A DNA stretch of 55,264 nt from positions 63,142 to 118,405 of the forward strand of contig JARSSH010000024.1 in assembly GCA_029624815.1 (NCBI GenBank), read 5' to 3'. Shown here in pieces: positions 1-9,547 of the stretch (positions within the stretch are counted from its first letter, which is position 1; each line of letters opens with the position of its first letter). Origin of the DNA: Candidatus Competibacter sp. Its GTDB lineage: Bacteria; Pseudomonadota; Gammaproteobacteria; Competibacterales; Competibacteraceae. The notes beneath the pieces are model-generated. The model saw nothing but the letters and a program-made list of their open reading frames with translations. It did not search any database and was not told where the DNA came from. A program made the translations under genes and the position numbers.

Positions 1-2
1 CG

Positions 3-88
3 CCCCCAACCCCTCTCCCTCAGGGAGCGGGGAGTTTAATAAGGCCCTCACCCCCAACCCCTCTCCCTGAGGGAGAGGGGGGTTTAAG
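3..88. repeat. Tandem REP-like hairpin pair upstream of livM
   Basis: Two near-identical units (about 3-38 and 51-86), each beginning CCCCCAACCCCTCTCCCT. The second forms a perfect hairpin at 58-80 with 11-bp arms CCCCTCTCCCT and AGGGAGAGGGG around one G. The same CCCTCTCCC/GGGAGAGGG core recurs at 2549-2632, 3600-3625, 11060-11085 and 51685-51707, always between genes, so this is a dispersed REP/BIME-type family. There is no T-run, so a terminator role is not supported. Confidence 0.75.
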
Positions 89-99
89 GAGAAAAATCC

Positions 100-1176
100 A
101 TGCTGTACCGCGAAGCCGGTCAATTCAAGACCAGTTACGCCGCCGACCAGCAACTGTTCCCCATTCGCCAGGATCGCATGGGCATCCTGATCCTGCTTGC
201 GGTGGTTTTTCTGGTCATTCCGGCGACAGCCAGCGAGTACTGGTTCTCGGCCATTCTGATCCCCTTCCTGATTTTTTCCCTTGCCGCTCTCGGCTTGAAC
301 ATTCTGACGGGCTACGCCGGCCAGTTGTCCCTGGGCTCGGCCGCTTTCATGGCGGTGGGAGCCTACGCCGCCTACAACTTCCAGTTACGGATCGACGGCA
401 TCCCGATTCTGGTGAGCTTCGTTTGCGCCGGGCTAACCGCGGCTGGGGTCGGCATTCTGTTTGGACTGCCGAGCTTGTGGATCAAGGGGTTTTATCTGGC
501 GGTGGCGACGCTGGCGGCCCAATTCTTCATCGTTTGGTGCTTGACCAAGTTTCCCTGGTTTTCCAATTACTCCTCGTCCGGGGTGATTTCCGCCCAGCAA
601 CTCATCATCTTCGGTCACGAACTCACCTCTCCCCAGGAAAAATACTGGCTGGTGCTAAGCATTGTGACCGTCATGGCCCTGGCCGCCAAAAATATGGCGC
701 GCTCATCCACCGGCCGTGCCTGGATGGCGGTGCGCGATATGGATGTAGCTGCTTCGGTCATCGGCATCCGCCTGATGCCGACCAAACTGCTGGCTTTTGC
801 CATTAGCTCGTTCTACTGCGGCGTGGCGGGCGCGCTCTATGCGTTCTGCTATCTCGGTTCGGTCGAGCCGGATGGTTTTTCGCTGGATATGTCGTTCCGC
901 ATCCTGTTCATGATCATCATCGGCGGAGTCGGCTCGATCCTGGGTAGCTTCCTTGGCGCCGCCTTCATTCTGTTGCTGCCGATCTTTCTCGATATTGCCT
1001 TTCCTTGGGTAGCCGGCTTACTCGGTCTGCCTTTTTCCAGCGCCACGGTCTCGCATATCCAGGTTCTGGTGTTCGGGACGCTGATCATGTTCTTTCTAAT
1101 CGTCGAGCCACACGGTTTGGCCCGCTTGTGGCAAATCACCAAGGAGAAGTTGCGTCTGTGGCCATTTCCCCACTAG
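100..1176 (+). CDS. livM: Branched-chain amino acid-type ABC transporter permease (LivM family)
   Basis: 358-aa integral membrane permease of the LivH/LivM family, which forms the inner-membrane channel of importers for branched-chain amino acids and also for urea, amides or aromatic acids. The sequence shows a hydrophobic start and the family stretch LNILTGYAGQLSLGSAAFMA near residue 65, followed by many membrane segments and the loop VRDMDVAASVIGI typical of the ATPase contact region. An AAGGAGA Shine-Dalgarno sits just before the ATG. It lies 43 bp before the binding protein and in the same direction as the ATPase. LivH and LivG partners are not in the window and presumably lie to the left. 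Substrate is not readable from sequence; the BadI-like gene at 9.5 kb suggests an organic or aromatic acid. Confidence 0.9.
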   Translation: MLYREAGQFKTSYAADQQLFPIRQDRMGILILLAVVFLVIPATASEYWFSAILIPFLIFSLAALGLNILTGYAGQLSLGSAAFMAVGAYAAYNFQLRIDGIPILVSFVCAGLTAAGVGILFGLPSLWIKGFYLAVATLAAQFFIVWCLTKFPWFSNYSSSGVISAQQLIIFGHELTSPQEKYWLVLSIVTVMALAAKNMARSSTGRAWMAVRDMDVAASVIGIRLMPTKLLAFAISSFYCGVAGALYAFCYLGSVEPDGFSLDMSFRILFMIIIGGVGSILGSFLGAAFILLLPIFLDIAFPWVAGLLGLPFSSATVSHIQVLVFGTLIMFFLIVEPHGLARLWQITKEKLRLWPFPH

Positions 1177-1219
1177 GGGGTGATTTTTTGAATAGAACTA
1201 CATTGGAGGAGACAACAGC

Positions 1220-2539
1220 ATGTTCAAGTATCGCAAGTCCGTACTGACGGCCGCCGTTTCTATCGCCCTGTTATCGCCAGCCGCGCTGGCCGCCGGGGAA
1301 CAGTATTTCCCCATCACCTCGTATCGCGTCGGTCCCTACGGCGCCAACGGCCAGTCGTTCTTCGGCGGTTTCGTCGATTACCTCAATTACGTCAATATCA
1401 AGGAAGGCGGCGTCAACGGCGTCAAGATCGCCTGGGAGGAGTGCGAAACCGAATACAACAACGCCAAGGGCATCGAGTGCTACGAACGCATGAAGGACCG
1501 GGCCAAAATCTCCACCGGCCCGATCCACCCGATGTCCACCGGTATTTCCTATGCCCTGATCGACAAAACGGCGACCGACAAGATTCCCATGGCCATGGTG
1601 GGCTATGGCCGCACCGACGCGGTGGACGGCTCGGTGTTCCCCTACGCCTTTCCGCTGGTCACGACCTACCAGATGCAGGCGTCCGCCATCATTAAGTTCC
1701 TCAAGGAAAAGGAAAAGGGCAGTCTGGCGGGCAAGAAAATCGTTTTTCTCTACCACGATTCCGCCTATGGCAAGGAACCCATCGTCGCCCTGCAAGAGGA
1801 GGCCAAGCTGAACAAGTTCGAGCTGACGGTGATTCCGGTGGCGCATCCGGGCAACGAGCAAGGCGCGCAGTGGCTGAAGATTCGCCAGGAAAACCCGGAC
1901 TACGTGATTTTCTGGGGCTGGGGCGTCATGAACCAGACCGCCATCAAGGCCGCTCAGAAGATCGGTTTCTCGCGGGACAAGATGATCGGCTCCTGGTGGG
2001 CCGGCTCCGAGGAAGACACCGTGCCGGCCGGCGACGCCGCCAAGGGCTACATGTCCGCGACCTGGAACGTGGCTGGGAAGGACGTGCCGCTCATCGCCGA
2101 TATCGAAAAGGTGGTCTACGGCGCTGGCCAGGGCAATCTGGGGGACATCTCCAAGATCGGCACCATTCTGTATAACCGGGGCGTTTCCGCCGCCGTGCTG
2201 TCGGTCGAGGCGATCCGCAAGGCGCAGGAAAAATACGGCGAGGGCAAGGCCATGACCGGCGAGCAGGTGCGCTGGGCCATGGAAAACCTGAACATCACCG
2301 ATGCCCGTCTGAAAGAGATCGGGGCCACCGACCTACTGCCGGAAATCAAGACGTCCTGCGATAACCACGAAGGTTCGGGCAAGATCAAGATCCAGCAATG
2401 GGACGGTGAAAAGTGGGTGGTGGTGTCCGACTGGATCGAAGGCAACAAGACCCTGATCCATCCGCTGTTCAAGGCGTCGGCCCAGCAGTACGCCAAGGAA
2501 AAGGGCATTACCCCGCGCGATTGCTCGAAGGAATCCTGA
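1220..2539 (+). CDS. ABC transporter periplasmic substrate-binding protein (LivK-like)
   Basis: 439-aa secreted binding protein of the type I periplasmic-binding fold (Peripla_BP_6 family). Residues 1-24 are a classic signal peptide (positive start, hydrophobic core, cleavage near ALAAGE). The mature part has the family pattern with GANGQSFFGGFVDYLNYVN near the start, a ligand-binding cleft around PMSTGISYALIDK, and the domain-crossing HDSAYGKEPIVALQEEA. It is longer than E. coli LivJ/LivK (about 365 aa), as in homologues linked to aromatic-acid importers. A strong GGAGGAG ribosome site precedes the ATG. It sits between the permease and the ATPase, so the three are very likely co-transcribed. 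Ligand unknown. Confidence 0.9.
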   Translation: MFKYRKSVLTAAVSIALLSPAALAAGEQYFPITSYRVGPYGANGQSFFGGFVDYLNYVNIKEGGVNGVKIAWEECETEYNNAKGIECYERMKDRAKISTGPIHPMSTGISYALIDKTATDKIPMAMVGYGRTDAVDGSVFPYAFPLVTTYQMQASAIIKFLKEKEKGSLAGKKIVFLYHDSAYGKEPIVALQEEAKLNKFELTVIPVAHPGNEQGAQWLKIRQENPDYVIFWGWGVMNQTAIKAAQKIGFSRDKMIGSWWAGSEEDTVPAGDAAKGYMSATWNVAGKDVPLIADIEKVVYGAGQGNLGDISKIGTILYNRGVSAAVLSVEAIRKAQEKYGEGKAMTGEQVRWAMENLNITDARLKEIGATDLLPEIKTSCDNHEGSGKIKIQQWDGEKWVVVSDWIEGNKTLIHPLFKASAQQYAKEKGITPRDCSKES

Positions 2540-2548
2540 CTTGTAAAT

Positions 2549-2632
2549 ACCCTCTCCTCCTGGGGAGGGTAAGGGTGAGGGCGCTTTCGGAAACCCTCAC
2601 TCCTGGCCCCTCTCCCAGAGGGTAGAGGGGAA
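2549..2632. repeat. REP-like hairpin cluster between binding protein and ATPase genes
   Basis: Three nested or adjacent dyads fill this gap: ACCCTCTCC...GGGAGGGT near 2549, GTGAGGG...CCCTCAC (7-bp arms) near 2575-2600, and CCCCTCTCCC...GGGTAGAGGGG near 2608-2632. They belong to the same family as the hairpins at 3-88. Inside an operon they could stabilise upstream mRNA or dampen ATPase expression; that is inference. Confidence 0.65.
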
Positions 2633-2660
2633 TTTTCGTATCCGTTTTGAGTTCGCGCCC

Positions 2661-3503
2661 ATGACCGCAGCGACTGCACCGACCGAAGCCACTCCGGCGA
2701 CTGAGCATTATTTGACCGTCAACAACATCGAGGTCATTTACGACCATGTAATCCTGGTGTTGAAGGGGGTGTCCCTCAACGTACCCAAGGGCAAGATTGT
2801 CGCCTTGTTGGGAGCCAATGGGGCCGGGAAAACGACGACCCTGAAGGCCATTTCCAATCTGTTGCACGCCGAGCGCGGCGATGTCACCAAAGGGTCGGTC
2901 GAATTCAAGGGCCGCCGGGTCGATCGGTTGTCCCCCAACGAACTGGTCAAGCGCGGCGTCATTCAGGTCATGGAGGGGCGTCACTGTTTCGGCCATCTGA
3001 CCATCGAGGAAAATCTGCTGACTGGCGCCTACACCCGCTCGATTTCCCGGAGTGAGTTGAAGGAAAGTCTGGAAAAGGTTTATCACTACTTCCCGCGTCT
3101 CAAGACCCGGCGCGCTTCCCAAGCTGGCTACACCTCGGGCGGGGAACAGCAGATGTGCGTGATTGGCCGCGCGTTGATGGCCAAGCCGGAAATGATCCTG
3201 CTCGACGAACCGTCCATGGGGCTAGCGCCGCAAATCGTCGAGGAAATTTTCGGGATCGTAAAAAACCTGAACGGTCGGGAAAACGTCAGCTTCCTCCTGG
3301 CCGAGCAGAACACCATGATGGCGCTGCGCTACGCTAATTTTGGCTACATCCTGGAAAACGGCCGGGTGGTGATGGAAGGCGACGCCGAGGATCTGCGCAC
3401 CAATGAGGACGTTAAGGAATTCTATTTGGGCATTTCTTCCTCCGGGCGCAAATCCTTCAAGGACATCAAACACTACCGCCGTCGCAAACGCTGGCTTTCC
3501 TGA
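2661..3503 (+). CDS. livF: ABC transporter ATP-binding protein (LivF family)
   Basis: 280-aa cytoplasmic ATPase that powers the importer made with LivM and its partners. Walker A is GANGAGKTTTLKAISNLL (about residues 51-68), the ABC signature is TSGGEQQM, Walker B is MILLDEPSMGLAP and the switch histidine region is here LLAEQN, as in LivF. It is longer than E. coli LivF (237 aa) because of about 20 extra N-terminal residues and a basic C-terminal tail (KHYRRRKRW). The ATG has only a weak ribosome site, and a hairpin cluster separates it from the binding-protein gene 121 bp upstream. Confidence 0.92.
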   Translation: MTAATAPTEATPATEHYLTVNNIEVIYDHVILVLKGVSLNVPKGKIVALLGANGAGKTTTLKAISNLLHAERGDVTKGSVEFKGRRVDRLSPNELVKRGVIQVMEGRHCFGHLTIEENLLTGAYTRSISRSELKESLEKVYHYFPRLKTRRASQAGYTSGGEQQMCVIGRALMAKPEMILLDEPSMGLAPQIVEEIFGIVKNLNGRENVSFLLAEQNTMMALRYANFGYILENGRVVMEGDAEDLRTNEDVKEFYLGISSSGRKSFKDIKHYRRRKRWLS

Positions 3504-3540
3504 GAGCGTTCAAGGCGGTCACGAACGACTGCCAGATTCT

Positions 3541-3627
3541 TATAGCGATCCTGAATCAATGGTGGTTGCCGCTCGCCGCGCCCTCGCCCCGCGCTGACGC
3601 GCTCCCCTCTCCCAGCGGGAGACTTGT
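3541..3627 (+). repeat. Dispersed intergenic repeat, copy 1
   Basis: This ~85-bp stretch (starting TATAGCGATCCTGAATCAAT) matches the reverse complement of about 11060-11145 with few mismatches, including the shared GGTTGCCGCTCGCCGCGCCC. Both copies end in the C/G hairpin core seen elsewhere in the window. No coding potential is evident; it lies in the gap between livF and the broken sensor kinase. Confidence 0.7.
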
Positions 3628-3681
3628 GCCGGATGTCCGCTTAGTAAACAGTAACCGGCGGTCGTCTAACGAGTTCATGCG

Positions 3682-4797
3682 ATGTATCAGAATTTTTCTC
3701 GGATCGTTGCCATAGTCCGGTCAATCTCGGTACCTATCCCTTCCAGGAAGGATTTTCTTTATCTGGGGTGCGTTGCGATGATTTATTTTTTCGTAGCGCG
3801 CCTCAGTCTGTCGCTTGTGCTGGAATCCGAGGGGATCGCGGCGATCTGGCCGCCGAGCGGTATTTTTCTCGCGTCGCTTCTTCTTTGTCGCCACGAGCTG
3901 CGACCCTGGCTGGTCGGCGTTCTTTTTGTCATCAATCTGGTTGCGGAACTACTCGCCGGCACGCCGTTGCATGTGGGCTTCATCTATGCGCTGGCGCTGA
4001 CCGGTGACGCGGTTCTCGGCGCTTGGCTGCTGCTGCGTTTCGTGGGCGAACCGATCACCTTTACCCAGGTCAGGGATGTGTTCGGATTTCTGATTTTGGC
4101 CGTCATTTGCAGCAATGCGATCATGTCATTGCTGGCCGCCACCGGTTCAATGCTGCTGCCCGAAACCGATTTTTGGAACTCCTTCCGCTGGTGGATGATC
4201 TCGGCGGGCATCGGCAACCTTCTGCTGACGCCTTTCATCATCGGCTGGTTTTGTCAGGCGAAGACCGGGTTGAATGACTGGAAACCGAAACGTTTTGCCG
4301 AAGGCGCGTTACTGGGTTTTGTCCTGGTTTTTGCGAGCTACATTTCCTTCAGTCATATCCCGGAAAATGGCCAATTTTCATTGCTGGCCACCTATTTCTT
4401 CCTGCCCCCCCTGATGTGGGCGGCATTGCGGTTCGGACTGTGCGGGGCAACGCTGGCCCTGCTTACCTTGGCGGTTTTTGCGGTGAGATACGCGGTTTCT
4501 GCACGGGGCATAGTCGTGCAGTTTTACGATGTCCAGTTGGATGCACTCATCGTCACGCAGCTCTACCTGGCGGTTATGGCAGTCCCCACGCTGTTCCTTA
4601 CCGCCGTGATGAGCGAGTACCAGCGGGAGGAGCGTGCGGCGCGTGAAAACGAGGCGCGCTTACGGTTAGCGGTGTCAGCATCTGATATGGGTTTATGGGA
4701 TTGGGATCTGCGCACCAATACCGTCTATTTCTCTCCTGAATGGAAAAGTCAGATCGGTTACCGCGACGATGAAATCAGCAATCACTTCGATGAGTAG
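3682..4797 (+). pseudogene. MASE1-PAS sensor kinase, N-terminal part, ended by an in-frame TAG
   Basis: 371 codons encoding a MASE1 membrane sensor (about residues 25-310, roughly eight hydrophobic segments, with the family signature AIWPPSGIFLASLL) followed by the start of a PAS domain (LRLAVSASDMGLWDWDLRTN). Translation stops at TAG 4795-4797 in the middle of the PAS fold. The same frame continues without a gap at 4798 with QSRVHPDDLEPTL, the natural continuation of this PAS domain. At the stop position PAS homologues commonly have Trp (EW.SRVHPDD), so TGG to TAG is the simplest explanation. The intact gene would span 3682-7851 (about 1,389 aa). A true mutation and an assembly error cannot be told apart from sequence alone. 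Confidence 0.85.
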
Positions 4798-4842
4798 CAG
4801 AGCCGGGTACACCCCGATGATCTTGAACCGACGCTGCGAAAA

Positions 4843-7800
4843 GTGCGCGAATTCCTCGCCAACCCGCAGGGCCGTCACGAAGTCGAGTTTCGCTTTCGCC
4901 ACAAGGATGGCGGTTACCGGCGGATCTACACACAGGCCGACCTGTTGCTCGACAAGGCCGGCCGGCCGGCGCACATGCTCGGCTGTCACATCGACATCAC
5001 GGAGCGCGCGCGGGCGGAAGCCACCCTGTTGGATGCAAAGGAATTTGCGGAAAACCTGATCCGCACGGCCAACGTGATTTTCGTGCGTCTGGACCACAGC
5101 GGTAATGTGATGCAGATGAACGAGGTGGCTGAAAGGATCACGGGTTACCGCCAGGCCGAGATACTGGGCAAAAACTGGTTCGAAACGCTGGCGCCAAAGC
5201 GGCGTTATCCCTATGTATGGGACGAGTTTGAACAGATTATAGCCAGCGGCAATGTGCCGGATGTTTTTGAAAACCCCATCCTCACCCGCAATGGCGAGGA
5301 ACGCCAGATTATCTGGAAAAACAATACCGTGTCGGAAGGCGGTAAAGTAATCGGAACGATCTCCTTCGGTATGGATATCACCGAGCGCAAGCAGGCGGAG
5401 GACGAGCGGAAAAAATTCGTCATGCTGGCCGACAGCAGCGGTGAATTCATCGGTATGTGCGACCTTGATTTGCAGCCGCTCTATGTAAACCCCGCCGGGG
5501 TGCGCATGGTCGGGCTTCCCGATAGGGAAGCCGCCTGCCGCGTCAAGGTGCAGGACTACTTCTTCCCGGAGGACCAAGCGTTTATCCAGGATGAATTCTT
5601 CCCGCGCGTGCTGCGCGAGGGCCAGGGCACGGTGGAAATCCGCTTGCGACACTTCCAGACCGGCGAACCCATTTGGATGTCCTACTACCTCTTCCATGTG
5701 CGCGACGCCAGCGGGGCGGTCATCGGCTGGGCCACCGTCAGCCACGACATCACCGAGCGCCGACGTGCGGAAGCGGCGCTGCGGGAGAGTGAGGAAATGT
5801 TTGCGACCGCGTTCCGCTCCAGCCCGACTGGGATCGTGCTCGTGACCTTGAGCGGCCAGTATGTACAAGCCAACCCAATGTTTAGCTCAATGTTGGGCTA
5901 TGCGCCCGAGGAAATCATCGGACAGACGTCCGTCAGTCTCGGTCTTACTACCGCGGCGGAGCGGGAACGGATGCTGTCGGAATTCGAGCGCTCAAGGAAA
6001 CCTCTCGAAATGAAGCTTCGCTGCCGCGATGGCAATTTTCTGGATGTGCTATTTACGAGTGCGGTCATAACGCTACATGGTGTCCCGCACCGGCTCGGCA
6101 CGCTCATCAACATCACCGAACGCAAGCAGGCGGAAACAGCGCTGATCGAATCAGAGCGGAGATACCGGGCGCTGTTTGAAAACATGAGTTCCGGCTTCGT
6201 ACTGTACGAGGTCATCCAGGATGATCAAGACGTTCCAGTGGATCTCCTCATTCTCGCGGGCAATGCCATATTTGAACAGGCTACGGGGTTGAAAATCCAG
6301 GAAGTCATCGGCAAACCCCTGACCCATGTACTGCCCGGCATAGAAAAGGATTCCGCGGACTGGATAGGCACGTTCGGTCGCGTGGCTCTGACCGGAGAGG
6401 CACAACAGTTTGAGCAGGAATCCCAAAAGCTCGAAACCTACTACGCAGTCACTGCCTACAGGGCCGGCCCAAAACTGTGCGCCGTTACTTTTATTGACAT
6501 CACCAAGCGTAAACGGGCGGAAATACAGTTACGGCGGATGAACCGGTTCTACACGGCCCTGAGTGAAACCAATCAGATGATCGTGCGGGTCAGCGATGTC
6601 GAAACCCTATTGCAGCGGACATGCGAGATTGCGGCCGAGCATATTGGCTTCCGGCTGGCCTGGATCGGTATGCCCGATGGCGACTGGTTCCGGGTCATGG
6701 CGGCGGCAGGGGCGGCAACGGAATACCTGGACAGCATCCGTATCTCGCCGAAAGCCGACGTACCGGAAGGCGGTGGGCCATCGGGCCGGGTGTTTCGCTC
6801 CGGTCAGCATGATGTCTGCAATGATTTCCTGCACGAGCATAGAACCCGGCTGTGGGCCGACCAGGCCGCGCGCTTCGGCATCCAGGCTTCGGCGGTGTTC
6901 CCGCTGCGCAAAGCAGGAGCGATCATCGGGGTGCTGAACGTCTATGCCGATGAAGCGGATGCATTCCGTGAACAGGAAATCCATCTGCTGGATGAGATGG
7001 CCACCGATATCTCGTTCGCACTCGATTTTCTGCAACAACGGGAGGATTTGCAGGCAAACATTGAAGCCTTGCGCCGGATCAGGGATGAACTGGAATTGCG
7101 TGTGCAGGAGCGCACGGCCCAGCTTGAACAGGCCAAAAATCGGGCCGAGGCGGCCGATCGAGTGAAATCGGCTTTTCTGGCCACCATGTCGCACGAGCTT
7201 CGCACGCCGCTGAACTCCATCATCGGCTTTACCGGTCTCCTGTTGCAGCGCTTGACGGGGCCGCTGAGTGAAGACCAAGCCAAGCAGCTCACTATTGTCA
7301 AACATGCGGGTCAGCACCTGCTCAGTCTGATCAACGATGTGCTCGATATCTCCAAAATCGAAGCCGGCGAATTGCGTATCGACATCGAGTCGGTTGATCT
7401 ACCGAGATTGTTGCAACGGACAGCGGATAAATTCAGAGTGGAGGCGACCATGCAGGGTCTGGAATTCGCCCTTGATGTGGAACCGGGCATCGGCATGGTC
7501 AACAGCAACGAGCGGCGGCTCGAACAAGTGCTGAACAACTTCATCGCCAATGCGCTGAAGTTTACCGATCGTGGCGAAATCCGGCTGATCTGCCATCGGG
7601 AAGGAGAGAATGTGCGAATCGAGGTCAGGGATACCGGCATCGGCATTGCCGGCGACGACCTCGCAAAACTGTTCAAGCCCTTCTCACAACTCGACGTCCG
7701 GCCAGCGCGGGTCGCCAAGGGCACCGGCCTTGGCCTGGCGATCAGCCGCCGTATCGTCGAGGCATTGGGGGGGGAAATCGGAGTGACAAGTACGCTTGGC

Positions 7801-7851
7801 GCGGGCAGTTGCTTTTACTGCATCCTGCCAACTCATGGGAAGCCATCATGA
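4843..7851 (+). pseudogene. Multi-PAS/GAF sensor histidine kinase, C-terminal part of the interrupted MASE1 kinase
   Basis: Continuation of the frame opened at 3682, free of stops from 4798 to 7851. From 4843 (a GTG without a ribosome site) it covers 1,002 residues: the rest of the first PAS, then about five more PAS/PAC repeats (each ending in DITERK/RRAE-type linkers), a GAF domain (about 600-740), a coiled coil, HisKA with FLATMSHELRTPLNSIIGF (phospho-acceptor His) and HATPase_c with N-box NALKFTDRGE, G1 DTGIGIAG and G2 GTGLGLAISRR. All kinase motifs are intact, suggesting a recent lesion. Without readthrough the kinase lacks its membrane sensor and may not be made. Its TGA overlaps the ATG of the following response regulator (ATGA). 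Confidence 0.82.
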
Positions 7852-8225
7852 ACATTCTGGTGATTGAAGACAACAGTGACAACTTATATCTGGCGCAATG
7901 TCTGTTGCAGGCGCATGGTCATACCTTCACCAGCGCTTGCGATGGCGCGTCCGGTATCGCCATGGCGCAAGCGCAGGCGTTTGACGCCATCCTGCTGGAT
8001 ATTCAATTGCCGGATCTGGATGGCTACGAGGTGGCCCGTCGTCTGGTCCGACTTCCAGACTGGGCGCGCACTCCCATCATCGCGGTTACCTCCTTTGCCA
8101 TGGAGGGAGACCGGCAGAAAGCCTTGGCCGCGGGCTGCAAGGGTTATATTGAGAAGCCCATCAATCCGGACACCTTTGTGACGCAGATCGAAAGCTTCGC
8201 GAGAGAAAAGAATGCCGCGTCATGA
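7848..8225 (+). CDS. Single-domain response regulator (CheY-like)
   Basis: 125-aa receiver with no output domain. Acidic pair ED in LVIEDNSDN, phospho-acceptor Asp in ILLDIQLPDLDG, Thr in IIAVTSFAM and Lys in GYIEKPINP are all present. The start chosen is the ATG overlapping the kinase stop by four bases, which gives the canonical receiver N-terminus MNILVIED. Translational coupling to the kinase implies that it receives phosphate from it. DivK/CheY-like regulators of this type act by protein contact; the target is unknown. The upstream kinase carries a nonsense codon, so this receiver may be orphaned or phosphorylated by another kinase. Confidence 0.9.
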   Translation: MNILVIEDNSDNLYLAQCLLQAHGHTFTSACDGASGIAMAQAQAFDAILLDIQLPDLDGYEVARRLVRLPDWARTPIIAVTSFAMEGDRQKALAAGCKGYIEKPINPDTFVTQIESFAREKNAAS

Positions 8226-8246
8226 GCAAGATACCGAACGCCGACG

Positions 8247-9011
8247 ATGATGCTTGAGTACCTCCGCCTGTCCTCGATCCGCCGACGCGCGGGAGCGCCG
8301 GCCATCGTCTTCCTGCACGAAGGACTGGGTTCGGTTTCGATGTGGCGCGACTTCCCGCAACAGGTGGCCGACGCCACGGGTTGCGAAGCCATCGTCTTTT
8401 CGCGCGAAGGCTATGGCAAATCCGACCCGGAGCCAGCGCCGCGCACGCCGCGCTACCTGCATCGCCAGGGCATCGAGGTGCTGCCAGCCCTAATCGACGC
8501 GCTGGAACTCGACCAGCCATTGCTCCTGGGCCATTCGGATGGCGGCTCGATTGCCTTGCTGTGCGCGGGCGAGACGCAAACGCCCCTGTCGGGGTTGATC
8601 GTGATCGCGCCCCATGTCATGGTCGAGGATGTCACCCTTGCCGGTATCCGTGAAGCCGCCAAGTTGGCGGATGCGACCGATCTACGGCAGCGATTGACCC
8701 GTTACCATTCGGAAAGGAATGCAGCCACCGTGTTTGCCGCTTGGCGGGACATCTGGCTCGATCCCGCCTTTCGCGACTGGAACATTGAATCCTGCCTGCC
8801 GATGATCCGCTGTCCAATCCTTGCGATTCAGGGCGAGGACGACGAATACGCCACCATGGAGCAGATCGAGCGCATCGCCGCCCAAGCGCCACAAGTGGAT
8901 CTCGTCAAGCTTGCCGATTGCCGGCACTCGCCACACCGGGAGCAACCGCAAGCGGTGATCGACGCCATCGTCGCTTTCATCGACAAAGTGCTCGACGATC
9001 CGTTGCGCTGA
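8247..9011 (+). CDS. Alpha/beta-fold hydrolase
   Basis: 254-aa cytoplasmic alpha/beta hydrolase. Oxyanion region HEGLGSVSMW, nucleophile elbow GHSDGG (Ser about residue 95), acid residue in IQGEDDEYAT and catalytic His in CRHSPHREQP are all visible. No signal peptide. It follows the response regulator by 21 bp, faces the thioesterase genes tail to tail, and may take part in ester or thioester cleavage linked to the neighbouring CoA-type genes. The reaction cannot be assigned from sequence. ATG at 8247 and 8250 are both possible. Confidence 0.85.
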   Translation: MMLEYLRLSSIRRRAGAPAIVFLHEGLGSVSMWRDFPQQVADATGCEAIVFSREGYGKSDPEPAPRTPRYLHRQGIEVLPALIDALELDQPLLLGHSDGGSIALLCAGETQTPLSGLIVIAPHVMVEDVTLAGIREAAKLADATDLRQRLTRYHSERNAATVFAAWRDIWLDPAFRDWNIESCLPMIRCPILAIQGEDDEYATMEQIERIAAQAPQVDLVKLADCRHSPHREQPQAVIDAIVAFIDKVLDDPLR

Positions 9012-9056
9012 CCCGCGCGCACGCTCTCAGAAATTGGGAGCGAAGACCGATCGAGT

Positions 9057-9530
9057 TTACCGCCCCTCCTCAGCGAGCGCGGGCAAAGACGACATGGCAA
9101 CCGGCTCCCGAGCCGTTGGCGGGATTGAATAGGTGCAGGTCACATGGGCCACGGGTTCCGGCTCGCCTTCCGAGTACAGCAACACTTCGCCGACCGCCAA
9201 ACGCTTGCCCATCTTGAGAATTTGACCTCGACCGATTAAATCAACCGGCTTGGGGCGGCGCAGGAAATTGCAGGTCAGATTGGTCGTGACGGCCAATTCC
9301 ACCCGCCCGATCAGGCTGAGCACCACCGCGTACATCACGATGTCGGCCAGCGCCATCTGCACCGGACCCGACACCGTGCCGCCAGGCCGGATGAAATCCT
9401 CGCGAAAGGGGATGCGGATGCTGGCCCGGCCGGCTTCCAGGCTTTCCACCTGAATGCCCAGCATCCCCACGAAGGGGACGTGCTCGTAAGCCAGTTGTTC
9501 GAATTCCGCCTGGGAGATGCGCGCCATCAT
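9057..9530 (-). CDS. PaaI-like hotdog-fold thioesterase
   Basis: 157-aa hotdog-fold protein of the PaaI/YdiI acyl-CoA thioesterase group. The central helix region PGGTVSGPVQMALADIVMYA corresponds to the family's catalytic helix with the conserved Asp, followed by the beta-strand VTTNLTCNFLRRPK. A GAGG site lies four bases before the ATG. It is the last gene of a minus-strand run (10813, 10327, 9530), 17 bp behind the BadI-like gene, so it probably hydrolyses a CoA thioester in the same pathway, for example to free CoA when intermediates stall. Substrate inferred only from context. Confidence 0.85.
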   Translation of the reverse strand: MMARISQAEFEQLAYEHVPFVGMLGIQVESLEAGRASIRIPFREDFIRPGGTVSGPVQMALADIVMYAVVLSLIGRVELAVTTNLTCNFLRRPKPVDLIGRGQILKMGKRLAVGEVLLYSEGEPEPVAHVTCTYSIPPTAREPVAMSSLPALAEEGR

Positions 9531-9547
9531 TCACCTCGATTACAAAA

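Noticed and set aside
4798-4843. Independent restart of the kinase at GTG 4843
   Set aside because: No ribosome site, and a start there would lie in the middle of a PAS domain; a nonsense mutation in one long gene explains the data better.
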